Origin: an uncultured Bacteroides sp.
GTDB lineage: Bacteria > Bacteroidota > Bacteroidia > Bacteroidales > Bacteroidaceae
DNA: 64,000 nucleotides
NCBI GenBank assembly: GCA_902492205.1
Contig: CABUKU010000012.1
Coordinates: forward strand, 36,218 to 100,217
Direction: 5' to 3'
The translations under genes and the position numbers were made by a program. Every line of letters starts with the position of its first letter. The stretch's first letter is position 1. The notes below the pieces were generated by a model. The model did no database searches and was not told the DNA's origin. It saw only the letters and a program-made list of their open reading frames with translations. Below are positions 9,503 through 17,452 of the stretch, in pieces.

Positions 9503-12500
9503 TTAAAATCCAACATTCAAGGCTATTGTAAATTGTCTTGCCAAAGGCTGAGCAACACCACCTGTATTATAGAATTCGGGATCTTGTCCGTTTAACTTCT
9601 TGTCTGCACAAATAAGCCAAAGATTATTTCCAGCTACGGTAAGCGTTATATTACTTATGAATCCTAACTTAGAAAGGGCTTTCTTAGGTAGTTTGTAACT
9701 TGCAGATATTGTCTTTAGACGAAGGAAGTTACCTTTGGCTACGCGTAAATCCGAATAGTTATAAGCACTGTACGGATATGAACCTGAAAGATTAGTTTTA
9801 GTCAACGCATCCGCAATAGAAGGTACATTGGTGTATTTCTCATCTCCGGGTTGAAGCCACCTGTCATTAAAGATATTAGACATTGCATCCAAATCATCAT
9901 AGGAAGATCTAAACTGAGAAGCAAGACGTATCTTATTTCCCCCTTGATAAGTAAGGAAAACATTTAAAGAAAGGTCTTTCCAACGGAAAGTATTCGACCA
10001 ACCACCGGTATATTTAGGATCAACCTGTCCTTCATATTTCAAATGACTGACATCCGTACTTTGAAAATATACATTATTGGAAACATCACCGCTTTCATTG
10101 ATAAAGTTAGGAACTCCTGTTTCATGGTCAAGTCCCATATATTGAATAGAGAATAAACTATTCACCGGATATCCTTCCAAATTACCACCGGTTGAACGAA
10201 TCAAATCATTGATAGATGGCAGATTCTTAGAGTTCGTAATTTTAGTTGTATTATATCCTAAAGTAAAGTTAGATCTCCATCCCCAATCTTTTGTACGAAT
10301 AGGAACAACACTAACAGCAAGGTCCACACCATGTGACTCCATGTCGGCATAATTGGCCAGTTTATTAAGTACCCCACCTACTGCGGAAGTTTTTAAAGTT
10401 GCAATCAAGTCAAAGCTATTTCTCCACCAACAATCTAAAATAATATCCAAACGTCTATCAAATAAGCCTAAATCCAAACCGATATTAGTCAGATAACCTT
10501 TTTCCCATGTCAATTCAGAATTCTCCAGTGAAGATAATGTAATCACGGACTCAATATCACTGGAATAATATCGTGTAGTATTCTCATTATAGAATCTGGC
10601 GGATGCCGATGCGTGTGAATTCATGGAAGCCGTCAAACCAAAAGAAGCACGCAAAGACAACTGGTCAATCCATTTCACATCCTTCATGAAATGTTCATTC
10701 ATTACATTCCATTTAGCACTAAAGTTCCAAGTGGGTAACCAACGTGCTGTCCGGCTTGTTCCCAATGCATTTGTTCCGTCATAACGAACTGTAGCAGATC
10801 CAACATAACGTTTATCATAACTATAATCCAAATTATAATAGAAAGCAGAAAAGCGGTCACGGGTTTTACCCATATCATAATAAGGGAAATTATTCTCAAT
10901 CATCATCTTCATGATACGGTAGTCAACAGAAACAGCGCCACCTTCATTATACTGATAACCATAGCCTGTATTCGAGAAGCTTTGACGATCAGCATATTTA
11001 ATTTGTTGTCCTAAAATCATATTAACATCATGTTTTCCCCATGTTGCTGCATATTTCAGAGAGTTACGTACGTCAAAGTTTTTAAGCTGTGTCTCATCAC
11101 GGTTATAAAAGCCACCATAAGGAAGAACCGAATATGCTTCAGCTTCAGGATCATCGGGATCTTTATACAAAAATTTGTTATGACTACGGATTACAGAGTT
11201 ATAATCAGCTCGATAGGCTTCTGCCATATTAGCGTTTTCAGTAATTTGATGCTCACGGTCGGATTTTACATATCGGACCGCACCTGTAAATTCATATTTT
11301 AATCCTTTAATAATCTCCCAATTCAATTCAAATTGTGCTTTAACATCGGCTACAGCCAGTTGTATATAATTATTCTTCAACTCATTAACGATATTAAACG
11401 GCGCATAATTACGGGTAAAATACTCCAATTCACCATTCTCATCATAACAAGTTAATGCACGGCTCGTATTCAAAGCATAACTAAACGGATTTATATCAAA
11501 ATCACGGTCATATGTCCCTTCTACAGTATTAGTTCTTCTTGACAGAGTTCCCGGTGCTTTCTGATCGCGCAAAGAACCTATCAACTGAAATCCTAATTTC
11601 AATTTCTTCGAGACATTAAAGTCATTCCTGAAATTTGCAGTATAACGATTTACTTTATCGGCAATAGTCCATCCATTATCATTCAAAAAGCTCAATGAAA
11701 CATAAGAACGGCTGCGTTCACTACCTCCTGATATACTTATGGAATGTTCCTGTTGAAGGGAATTCTTGAAAAGAATATCAAACCAATTTGTATTTGCATT
11801 CACAAAGCGTGATAAAAAGTTTCTCCGTGCAGTTGGTGTATTTTCCAATGCAAATTTCCCTGTGGATTCATCAAAAGTATTTATAAGATTATACATCTTA
11901 CCATAAACTCCTGAATTAGCCTCATTAACAATATTAGATGTTAAAAAGCCTTTTCGTTCCAACTCTGCATATATAGACATTTGATCTGAAGAATTCATAA
12001 TATCATAATCAGCATAAGTCGGTTTTAGTTGAACAGTGAAGTTACCCGAATAAGAAACAACAGGCTTACCTTCGGAGCCACGCTTAGTAGTTACCACTAC
12101 TACGCCATTCATTGCACGGGCACCATAAAGAGCTGTTGCAGCAGCATCCTTTAAGACATCAATACTCTCAATATCGTTTGCATTCAGACCGGCAACAGCA
12201 GAACCCAATAAAGTAGCAGGATCACCACTGGTTAAATCGTCATTGGATACATTAACCAAATCTTCATGAATAACGCCATCAATTACCCACAAAGGCTTAT
12301 TCTCACCACTTAAAGACGTAGCACCACGAACCCGGACTTTAGGAGCAGCACCAAATGTTCCGGAAACATTCTGAATACTAACACCGGCAGCTTGCCCCTC
12401 CAACATACGGCTTAAATCTACCGCACCTTTAATATTAAGGTCATCATGCTGTAATTTAGTAGAAGAACCAGTAAAATTAGTCTTGCTAATACTTCTGAAT

Positions 12501-12835
12501 CCGGTTACAACAACATCTTCCAAAACTTGTGAATCTTCTTCCAATGTAAAGACGAAGTTACGTTTACTTTTAACTTCTTGTTCTTGTGTAATCATACCTA
12601 CATAAGAAACAACCAATACTGTATTCGGCTTAACATTCACACTTAATGTAAACTTGCCATCTACATCTGTAATAGTACCGAGCGACGTTCCTTTTACTGC
12701 AACAGATACACCTATTAAAGGTTCTCCATTTGAATCCTTGACCATTCCTTTTAAAAGAGAATTCTGTCCGGAAGCAATAATAGAAACTGCAACAAACAAC
12801 ATGAGCATTAATGCCCTAATTCTTACAATTCCCAT
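9503..12835 (-). CDS. susC: SusC/RagA-family TonB-linked outer-membrane transporter
   Basis: This 1110-residue protein begins with a signal peptide (to about residue 24). A carboxypeptidase-regulatory-like beta-sandwich follows (KGMVKDSNGEPLIGVSVAV ... TDVDGKFTLSV), then the VVVTGF segment, the plug domain (YGARAMNGVVVVTTKRG) and a C-terminal beta-barrel ending in Phe. This is the usual SusC architecture and length. It imports a ligand captured by the partner SusD using TonB energy. It is the first gene of a five-gene minus-strand locus that lacks carbohydrate-active enzymes. About 415 bases of AT-rich intergenic DNA lie upstream. Confidence 0.95.
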   Translation of the reverse strand: MGIVRIRALMLMLFVAVSIIASGQNSLLKGMVKDSNGEPLIGVSVAVKGTSLGTITDVDGKFTLSVNVKPNTVLVVSYVGMITQEQEVKSKRNFVFTLEEDSQVLEDVVVTGFRSISKTNFTGSSTKLQHDDLNIKGAVDLSRMLEGQAAGVSIQNVSGTFGAAPKVRVRGATSLSGENKPLWVIDGVIHEDLVNVSNDDLTSGDPATLLGSAVAGLNANDIESIDVLKDAAATALYGARAMNGVVVVTTKRGSEGKPVVSYSGNFTVQLKPTYADYDIMNSSDQMSIYAELERKGFLTSNIVNEANSGVYGKMYNLINTFDESTGKFALENTPTARRNFLSRFVNANTNWFDILFKNSLQQEHSISISGGSERSRSYVSLSFLNDNGWTIADKVNRYTANFRNDFNVSKKLKLGFQLIGSLRDQKAPGTLSRRTNTVEGTYDRDFDINPFSYALNTSRALTCYDENGELEYFTRNYAPFNIVNELKNNYIQLAVADVKAQFELNWEIIKGLKYEFTGAVRYVKSDREHQITENANMAEAYRADYNSVIRSHNKFLYKDPDDPEAEAYSVLPYGGFYNRDETQLKNFDVRNSLKYAATWGKHDVNMILGQQIKYADRQSFSNTGYGYQYNEGGAVSVDYRIMKMMIENNFPYYDMGKTRDRFSAFYYNLDYSYDKRYVGSATVRYDGTNALGTSRTARWLPTWNFSAKWNVMNEHFMKDVKWIDQLSLRASFGLTASMNSHASASARFYNENTTRYYSSDIESVITLSSLENSELTWEKGYLTNIGLDLGLFDRRLDIILDCWWRNSFDLIATLKTSAVGGVLNKLANYADMESHGVDLAVSVVPIRTKDWGWRSNFTLGYNTTKITNSKNLPSINDLIRSTGGNLEGYPVNSLFSIQYMGLDHETGVPNFINESGDVSNNVYFQSTDVSHLKYEGQVDPKYTGGWSNTFRWKDLSLNVFLTYQGGNKIRLASQFRSSYDDLDAMSNIFNDRWLQPGDEKYTNVPSIADALTKTNLSGSYPYSAYNYSDLRVAKGNFLRLKTISASYKLPKKALSKLGFISNITLTVAGNNLWLICADKKLNGQDPEFYNTGGVAQPLARQFTIALNVGF

Positions 12836-13165
12836 AAGCTTTTTCTTAAGGTTAACATTTAAAATATAATTTTACTCCCTTTATAAATCCAGGGGCGTAT
12901 TAGATTTTCTAAATCCTAATTTTATATTTCTCTTTAAGGTATAGGTTAAGGTATTTTTAAAATAGTTTGGCTAAAATAATTAAATATTAATAATAACAAG
13001 ACAAAACGAAATAAAAAAATGTTAATTATAAGAATATTAAGCATTCAATGCAAATATATACAGCATATATTCTCTTATAGTTATGACATTTTGGTATTAA
13101 CATCATATGTATATGATATATTAAATCAAAAATATAACTGAATATACATTTTATAATATACAAAA
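12836..13165 (-). promoter_or_regulatory. AT-rich upstream region of the first SusC locus
   Basis: There is no open frame of note. Several -7-like boxes for the minus strand can be read (TATATTTG at 13051-13058, TATTTTTG at 13127-13134), but none has a clean -33 TTTG at the expected spacing. The exact promoter is undecided. No operator or sigma/anti-sigma gene pair accompanies the locus. Confidence 0.35.
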
Positions 13166-13217
13166 ATAGCCTTTTATATGTAACCTATTTTCTAATATAG
13201 ATTCATATAAAGGCTAT
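13166..13217 (-). terminator. Terminator of the aromatic amino acid operon
   Basis: A stem (13166-13180 with 13204-13217, one bulged base) is followed on the minus strand by TTTTTG. It lies 34 bases past the tyrA stop and is the natural end of the pheA-aminotransferase-DAHP synthase-tyrA transcript. Confidence 0.75.
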
Positions 13218-13250
13218 CTTTACAAATATTGTAAATACTATCTCAATTAT

Positions 13251-14024
13251 TTACTTAATATTCTCCCTTACTTTAGCAAGAAACTTCTTCATTCCTTCTG
13301 CATCCTTTTCAGAGATAATATTCAGCAGGTTCTTCAATTCCAAACGGATATTCTCTACTTGCGCCGGAGTACGGGGATTGAAAAGTATTTCCTGTAACAA
13401 ATAATCATCTTCACTCAACAAGCCTTGTGCTATTGCCATATGCTTCTTAAAAGTAGTTCCGGGAGCTTCCTGATGTTTCATAACACCGGCAAAAACCAAA
13501 GTGGAAACAAACGGAATAGACAGAGAGTAAGCCACAGTTTCATCGTGCTCATCGAATGTATATTCAAAGATGTTCAACTTCAGCGATTGATATAAATCTT
13601 TGAAGAAGACTTTACCCAAATGGTCACTTTCACTGATAATAATTGCACTTTCGCTACTCAGGTTGCTAAGACTGGCAAAAGTAGGTCCGAACATCGGGTG
13701 GGAAGAAACATAGCGAAAACCGCTTTCTTCATAAAACTTCTTCAATCCGGTCTTTACAGAAGCAATATCCCCCAAGATACAATCTTTAGGGAGTACAGGC
13801 AAGACGTGACGGAAAGCATCAAGCGTGTATTTCACAGTAGCGGCATTGATAACCAATTCCGGCTCAAACTCCTTGATTTCTTCAAGCGTAGTGAAACGGT
13901 ATGTGTTATAAATGAAACGCAACTGGTGCGGGTTGACGTCGAACACGGCCGTCTCGTGTTGAAAGCTCAATATATCAGTAAAGAAAGAGCCCATCTTTCC
14001 GGCTCCAAGTATCAATATTCTCAT
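13251..14024 (-). CDS. tyrA: Prephenate dehydrogenase
   Basis: This 257-residue cytoplasmic enzyme has an N-terminal Rossmann motif (LILGAGKMGSFF) and the TyrA segment YVSSHPMFGPT. It oxidatively decarboxylates prephenate to 4-hydroxyphenylpyruvate on the tyrosine branch. There is no fused chorismate mutase or ACT domain; the mutase is supplied by the neighbouring fused gene. It is the last gene of the four-gene aromatic operon. A run of near-identical GATTA-type repeats and a 16-bp inverted repeat lie directly before its start codon. Confidence 0.9.
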   Translation of the reverse strand: MRILILGAGKMGSFFTDILSFQHETAVFDVNPHQLRFIYNTYRFTTLEEIKEFEPELVINAATVKYTLDAFRHVLPVLPKDCILGDIASVKTGLKKFYEESGFRYVSSHPMFGPTFASLSNLSSESAIIISESDHLGKVFFKDLYQSLKLNIFEYTFDEHDETVAYSLSIPFVSTLVFAGVMKHQEAPGTTFKKHMAIAQGLLSEDDYLLQEILFNPRTPAQVENIRLELKNLLNIISEKDAEGMKKFLAKVRENIK

Positions 14025-14034
14025 TTCTATAGTG

Positions 14035-14095
14035 ATTAACGATTAATGATTAACGATTAGTGATTTTTCAATCAATCACTAATCGTTAAACACTA
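14035..14095. repeat. GATTAACG/GATTAGTG stutter with a 16-bp inverted repeat
   Basis: The intergenic stretch is built of near-identical short units (gattaacg, gattaatg, gattagtg). TTAACGATTAGTGATT at 14050-14065 pairs perfectly with 14074-14089. It spans most of the 72-base gap between the DAHP synthase stop and the tyrA start, so any hairpin would sit in the tyrA translation-initiation region. Confidence 0.75.
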
Positions 14096-14096
14096 A

Positions 14097-15158
14097 TCAC
14101 TTATTAATAATTTCCATTTGCTGACGGACAGACTCAGCATGGATAGCTTCAAAAACAACCTTCATAAAGTCCGAATCCATTCCGCATTGGGTTCCTTGAA
14201 TACCACGTTTATCTATGATTTCATTGTAACGTCCGGTCTGCAGGATAGTCATATTGTGTTCTTTCTTGAATGTACCGATTTCACGGCAAATGCGCATACG
14301 TTTTGCCAATGTTTCTATAATTGCATTGTCGCATTCGTCAATCTGACGGCGAAGTACCTCAAGGCTCTCGGTTGTCTGTGTCTCTTTACGAATAACCAAC
14401 AGATTTAAAATGTAATCCAAAATATCGGGAGTAACCTGCTGTGCTGCATCACTCAACGCACAATCCGGATTACAATGAGATTCTACAATCAGTCCGTCAA
14501 AGTTCAAGTCCATGGCCTGCTGACTCAAAGAAGCTATCAACTCACGCTTTCCTCCGATGTGGCTCGGATCGCAGAATATAGGCAAATTAGGAATGCGGCG
14601 ACGGAGTTCAATTGGAATATGCCATTGCGGAAGGTTACGGTATATCTTCTTATCATAAGAACTGAAACCACGGTGGATAACACCTAATTTCTTCAATCCT
14701 GCATTGTTGATACGTTCCAACGCTCCAATCCATAACTCAAGGTCGGGGTTTACAGGATTCTTTATCAATACAGGTATGTCTACACCTTTCAATGCATCTG
14801 CAATTTCCTGAACAGCGAAAGGATTTGCTGTAGTACGTGCACCGATCCAAAGAATATCTACTCCTGCTTTCAAGCATTCATATACATGCTTTGCCGTTGC
14901 CACCTCTGTAGAAACATACATTCCTGTTTCTTTCTTCACTTGTTTCAACCAAGGCAATCCGTCAACACCCACACCTTCGAAACCTCCCGGTTTGGTACGT
15001 GGTTTCCAAATTCCTGCACGGAATATTTTTATGCCTTTACCAGCCAATTGCTTGGCAGTTTCTATTACTTGTTCCTCTGTCTCTGCACTACACGGACCTG
15101 CTATCACAATCGGTCTTTTAGGCTCAATGCCCGGTAGTAAAATAGATTCTAATTCCAT
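14097..15158 (-). CDS. Bifunctional DAHP synthase / chorismate mutase
   Basis: This 353-residue fusion has two parts. Residues 1-255 form a type I-beta DAHP synthase barrel, with GPCSAE at 21-26, RAGIWKPRT, GARTT, KNPVNP and FCDPSHIGGKR. Residues about 264-350 form an AroQ-type chorismate mutase helix bundle (LRRQIDECDNAIIETLAKRM). The enzyme makes 3-deoxy-7-phosphoheptulonate from phosphoenolpyruvate and erythrose-4-phosphate, and rearranges chorismate to prephenate. Both the first step of the shikimate route and the branch step to Phe/Tyr are thus in one protein. The gene is in the aromatic operon, 24 bases after the aminotransferase stop. Confidence 0.93.
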   Translation of the reverse strand: MELESILLPGIEPKRPIVIAGPCSAETEEQVIETAKQLAGKGIKIFRAGIWKPRTKPGGFEGVGVDGLPWLKQVKKETGMYVSTEVATAKHVYECLKAGVDILWIGARTTANPFAVQEIADALKGVDIPVLIKNPVNPDLELWIGALERINNAGLKKLGVIHRGFSSYDKKIYRNLPQWHIPIELRRRIPNLPIFCDPSHIGGKRELIASLSQQAMDLNFDGLIVESHCNPDCALSDAAQQVTPDILDYILNLLVIRKETQTTESLEVLRRQIDECDNAIIETLAKRMRICREIGTFKKEHNMTILQTGRYNEIIDKRGIQGTQCGMDSDFMKVVFEAIHAESVRQQMEIINK

Positions 15159-15182
15159 CTTTATATTCGTTTAATTGTTATC

Positions 15183-16361
15183 TTATTTAATATTGTCTTT
15201 AATTCTTTGCAGGGCTTCCGCCAGCTTGTCTTCCTTGCAACAAAGCGAAATGCGGATATATCTTGCACCATTGCTTCCGAAGATGAATCCCGGAGTGATA
15301 AACACTCTTGCTTCATGGAGCACCTTTTCTGTCAGTTCTTCCACATTGGCACAACTTTCGGGTATCTTTCCCCAAAGAAACATACCCACTTGTTTTTCAT
15401 CATACTTGCAACCAAGAGTATCCATAATCTCTCCTGCCAAATGACGACGCCCACGATATACCTTGTTCATTTCCATATACCATTCCGGCTCGCAAGCCAA
15501 TGCTTTTGCCGCTGCCATCTGCATGGGGCGGAACATTCCGGAGTCAATGTTACTTTTCACTCTTAACACCCATTGAACAAATTCTGCATTCGATGCAAGC
15601 ATACCGATACGCCATCCCGGCATATTGTGGCTTTTACTCATGGAGTTGAACTCAATGCAACATTCTTTTGCTCCCGGCACACTGAGAATACTCAATGGTT
15701 TATCATTCAGAATAAAGCTATACGGATTATCATTCACTATCACAATGTTGTGACGACGGGCAAAGCCTACCAACTTTTCATATAATTCCATAGAAGCATT
15801 TGCTCCTGTCGGCATATTGGGATAGTTCGTCCACATCAACTTAACCTTGCTTAAATCCCTCTTTTCCAATTCTTCAAAATCGGGCTGCCAATTCAGTTCT
15901 TCCTTTAAATCGTAAGGAATCACTTCCGCGCCAAGCAATGTGCTCAGTGAAGTATAGGTAGGATAGCCCGGATTGGGAACCAGCACCGCATCACCAGCAT
16001 TCACGAAAGCGAGAGTGACGTGCAAAATGCCTTCCTTTGAACCGATAAGCGGCTGAATCTCCGTTGCCGGATTGAGGTCTACATTATACCATTGTTTATA
16101 CCAATCGGCAAAACCTTTACGAAGTTCGGGAATACCCACGTAAGGTTGATAACCGTGCACATCATCACGAACGGCTTGCTCGCACAGAGTTCTCAACGTA
16201 TCGGATGACGGCGGCAGGTCAGGGCTGCCGATACCCAGACTGATAACATTCTTGCCTTCGGCATTCATTTGTGCCACTTCTTTCAGTTTGCGTGAAAAGT
16301 AGTATTCACTTACGCTTTCCACTCTTTTGGCAGGAGCTATTTTATATTGTTGATTTTCCAT
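15183..16361 (-). CDS. PLP-dependent class I/II aminotransferase, probably aromatic/prephenate branch
   Basis: This 392-residue fold-type I aminotransferase has the Schiff-base lysine in SMSKSHNMPGWRIG (Lys243). The segments PNPGYPTY and MPTGA and the C-terminal ARYIRISLC are also present. Sequence style resembles the aspartate/LL-DAP aminotransferase group. Its position between pheA and DAHP synthase/chorismate mutase suggests it transaminates phenylpyruvate and 4-hydroxyphenylpyruvate (or prephenate) to finish Phe and Tyr synthesis. Its start overlaps the end of pheA by 20 bases, indicating translational coupling. Confidence 0.88.
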   Translation of the reverse strand: MENQQYKIAPAKRVESVSEYYFSRKLKEVAQMNAEGKNVISLGIGSPDLPPSSDTLRTLCEQAVRDDVHGYQPYVGIPELRKGFADWYKQWYNVDLNPATEIQPLIGSKEGILHVTLAFVNAGDAVLVPNPGYPTYTSLSTLLGAEVIPYDLKEELNWQPDFEELEKRDLSKVKLMWTNYPNMPTGANASMELYEKLVGFARRHNIVIVNDNPYSFILNDKPLSILSVPGAKECCIEFNSMSKSHNMPGWRIGMLASNAEFVQWVLRVKSNIDSGMFRPMQMAAAKALACEPEWYMEMNKVYRGRRHLAGEIMDTLGCKYDEKQVGMFLWGKIPESCANVEELTEKVLHEARVFITPGFIFGSNGARYIRISLCCKEDKLAEALQRIKDNIK

Positions 16362-17184
16362 CTTTATATTCTCCTAATATTTTAAGTTCTTTGGTTAATG
16401 GTATGATAGCATCTATTGATTGGTGGTATCTCAGGTAATCGGTGAAAGCAACATCCACATAAAACAAATATTCCCATTCACGGCCGATAATCGGCAAAGA
16501 CTGTATTTTAGTCAGATTGATATTGTAGAAAGAAAGAATGGAAAGTACTTGTGAAAGACTGCCTTCCTGATGTGGAAGTGAAAAAACGATGCTGGCTTTA
16601 TTGGCTTCCTGCTTGCTGCGAAGTTCATCGGCATGCCAGGTATCGGATATAACAAGGAAACGGGTGAAGTTATGTTTATTGGTTTCAATTCCTTCTTGCA
16701 GGATTTTCATTCCGTAGTGTTCGGCTGCCAGTTTCGAACAGATGGCCGCATGGCCTTTCAGGTTCTTCCGTTTAATGGCTTCCGCACTTCCTGCTGTATC
16801 TTCCGTTTCCACCACTTTCATTTCGGGATGGTGTTTCAGGAAATCCCAGCATTGGGCAAGAGCCACGGGATGAGAATTGACTTCCGTTATATCTTCCCAG
16901 TTCTCATCGGGCAAGCACATAATGCTATGCGAGATGCGAAGTTTATGTTCACCCACAATCGTATTACCACTTTCGCGCAACAGTTCATAGTTATGAAGCA
17001 AGCTGCCCGCAATGGTATTCTCAATCGCAACCATGCCTACCACATTGCTGTCTTCCTTCATGCGGCCAAAAACGTCCTCGAAAGTCGAACAACAGATTAA
17101 CTCTATGTCCTCACCCTCGAAAAACTTATGCGCCGCTATATCGTGATACGATCCGATTGTTCCTTGTATTGCTACCTTTTTCAT
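16342..17184 (-). CDS. pheA: Prephenate dehydratase
   Basis: This 280-residue monofunctional enzyme has the catalytic dehydratase region (AIQGTIGSYHDIAA at the start; VAIENTIAGSL; NKHNFTRFLVI). A C-terminal ACT domain lies at about residues 192-270 (SIVFSLPHQEGSLSQVLSIL), where phenylalanine feedback normally binds. It converts prephenate to phenylpyruvate. It is the first structural gene of the aromatic operon. Upstream are a short aromatic-rich leader ORF (17271-17357) and a terminator (17202-17233) only 17 bases before its ATG, which strongly suggests control by transcription attenuation. Confidence 0.94.
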   Translation of the reverse strand: MKKVAIQGTIGSYHDIAAHKFFEGEDIELICCSTFEDVFGRMKEDSNVVGMVAIENTIAGSLLHNYELLRESGNTIVGEHKLRISHSIMCLPDENWEDITEVNSHPVALAQCWDFLKHHPEMKVVETEDTAGSAEAIKRKNLKGHAAICSKLAAEHYGMKILQEGIETNKHNFTRFLVISDTWHADELRSKQEANKASIVFSLPHQEGSLSQVLSILSFYNINLTKIQSLPIIGREWEYLFYVDVAFTDYLRYHQSIDAIIPLTKELKILGEYKDGKSTI

Positions 17185-17201
17185 TTGTTATTGTATATAA
17201 A

Positions 17202-17233
17202 ATAAAAAATCCCGCGTCCATAGGAGCGGGATT
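17202..17233 (-). terminator. Attenuator terminator before pheA
   Basis: On the minus strand AATCCCGC (17233-17226) pairs with GCGGGATT (17215-17208) around a 10-base loop and is followed by TTTTATT. The 5' arm TCCCGCTC (17231-17224) is also perfectly complementary to GAGCGGGA inside the leader ORF (17297-17290). This gives a mutually exclusive antiterminator. Terminator and antiterminator cannot coexist, the hallmark of ribosome-mediated attenuation. Confidence 0.82.
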
Positions 17234-17270
17234 CTGTTGTTTATTTAATCTTAATGATTCTATCAGTGTT

Positions 17271-17357
17271 TTACTTTACACATACAATCTCCCGCTCTAC
17301 TTTCTGGCTAAAGTAAAAGTAATAAAAGAAGAAGAATGTATAAGTAAATGACTTCAT
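17271..17357 (-). CDS. Aromatic-rich leader peptide of the pheA operon
   Basis: A 28-codon ORF (ATG 17357-17355, TAA 17273-17271) encodes a peptide starting MKSFTYT and continuing FFFFYYFYF. Residues 4-16 hold 11 Phe/Tyr out of 13. It lies about 20 bases downstream of a good Bacteroides promoter and directly before the terminator/antiterminator pair. The codons just after the aromatic run contain the antiterminator strand (17290-17297). A ribosome stalled for charged tRNA-Phe or tRNA-Tyr would leave that strand free and let pheA be transcribed; fast translation would cover it. Function is inferred from this architecture. Confidence 0.82.
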   Translation of the reverse strand: MKSFTYTFFFFYYFYFSQKVEREIVCVK

Positions 17358-17384
17358 ATAGGTCTTTTTGTTATTATTCGGTTA

Positions 17385-17414
17385 CAAATGTAACACTTTT
17401 TTTTAAAAAGCAAA
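17385..17414 (-). promoter_or_regulatory. Promoter of the aromatic amino acid operon
   Basis: On the minus strand it reads TTTG-N18-TACATTTG, matching the Bacteroides -33 TTTG / -7 TAnnTTTG pattern. Transcription would start near 17380, about 20 bases before the leader peptide ATG. Confidence 0.75.
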
Positions 17415-17452
17415 TAAAATATAGATTATTTTTTCAAAATATTTAATTTCCC

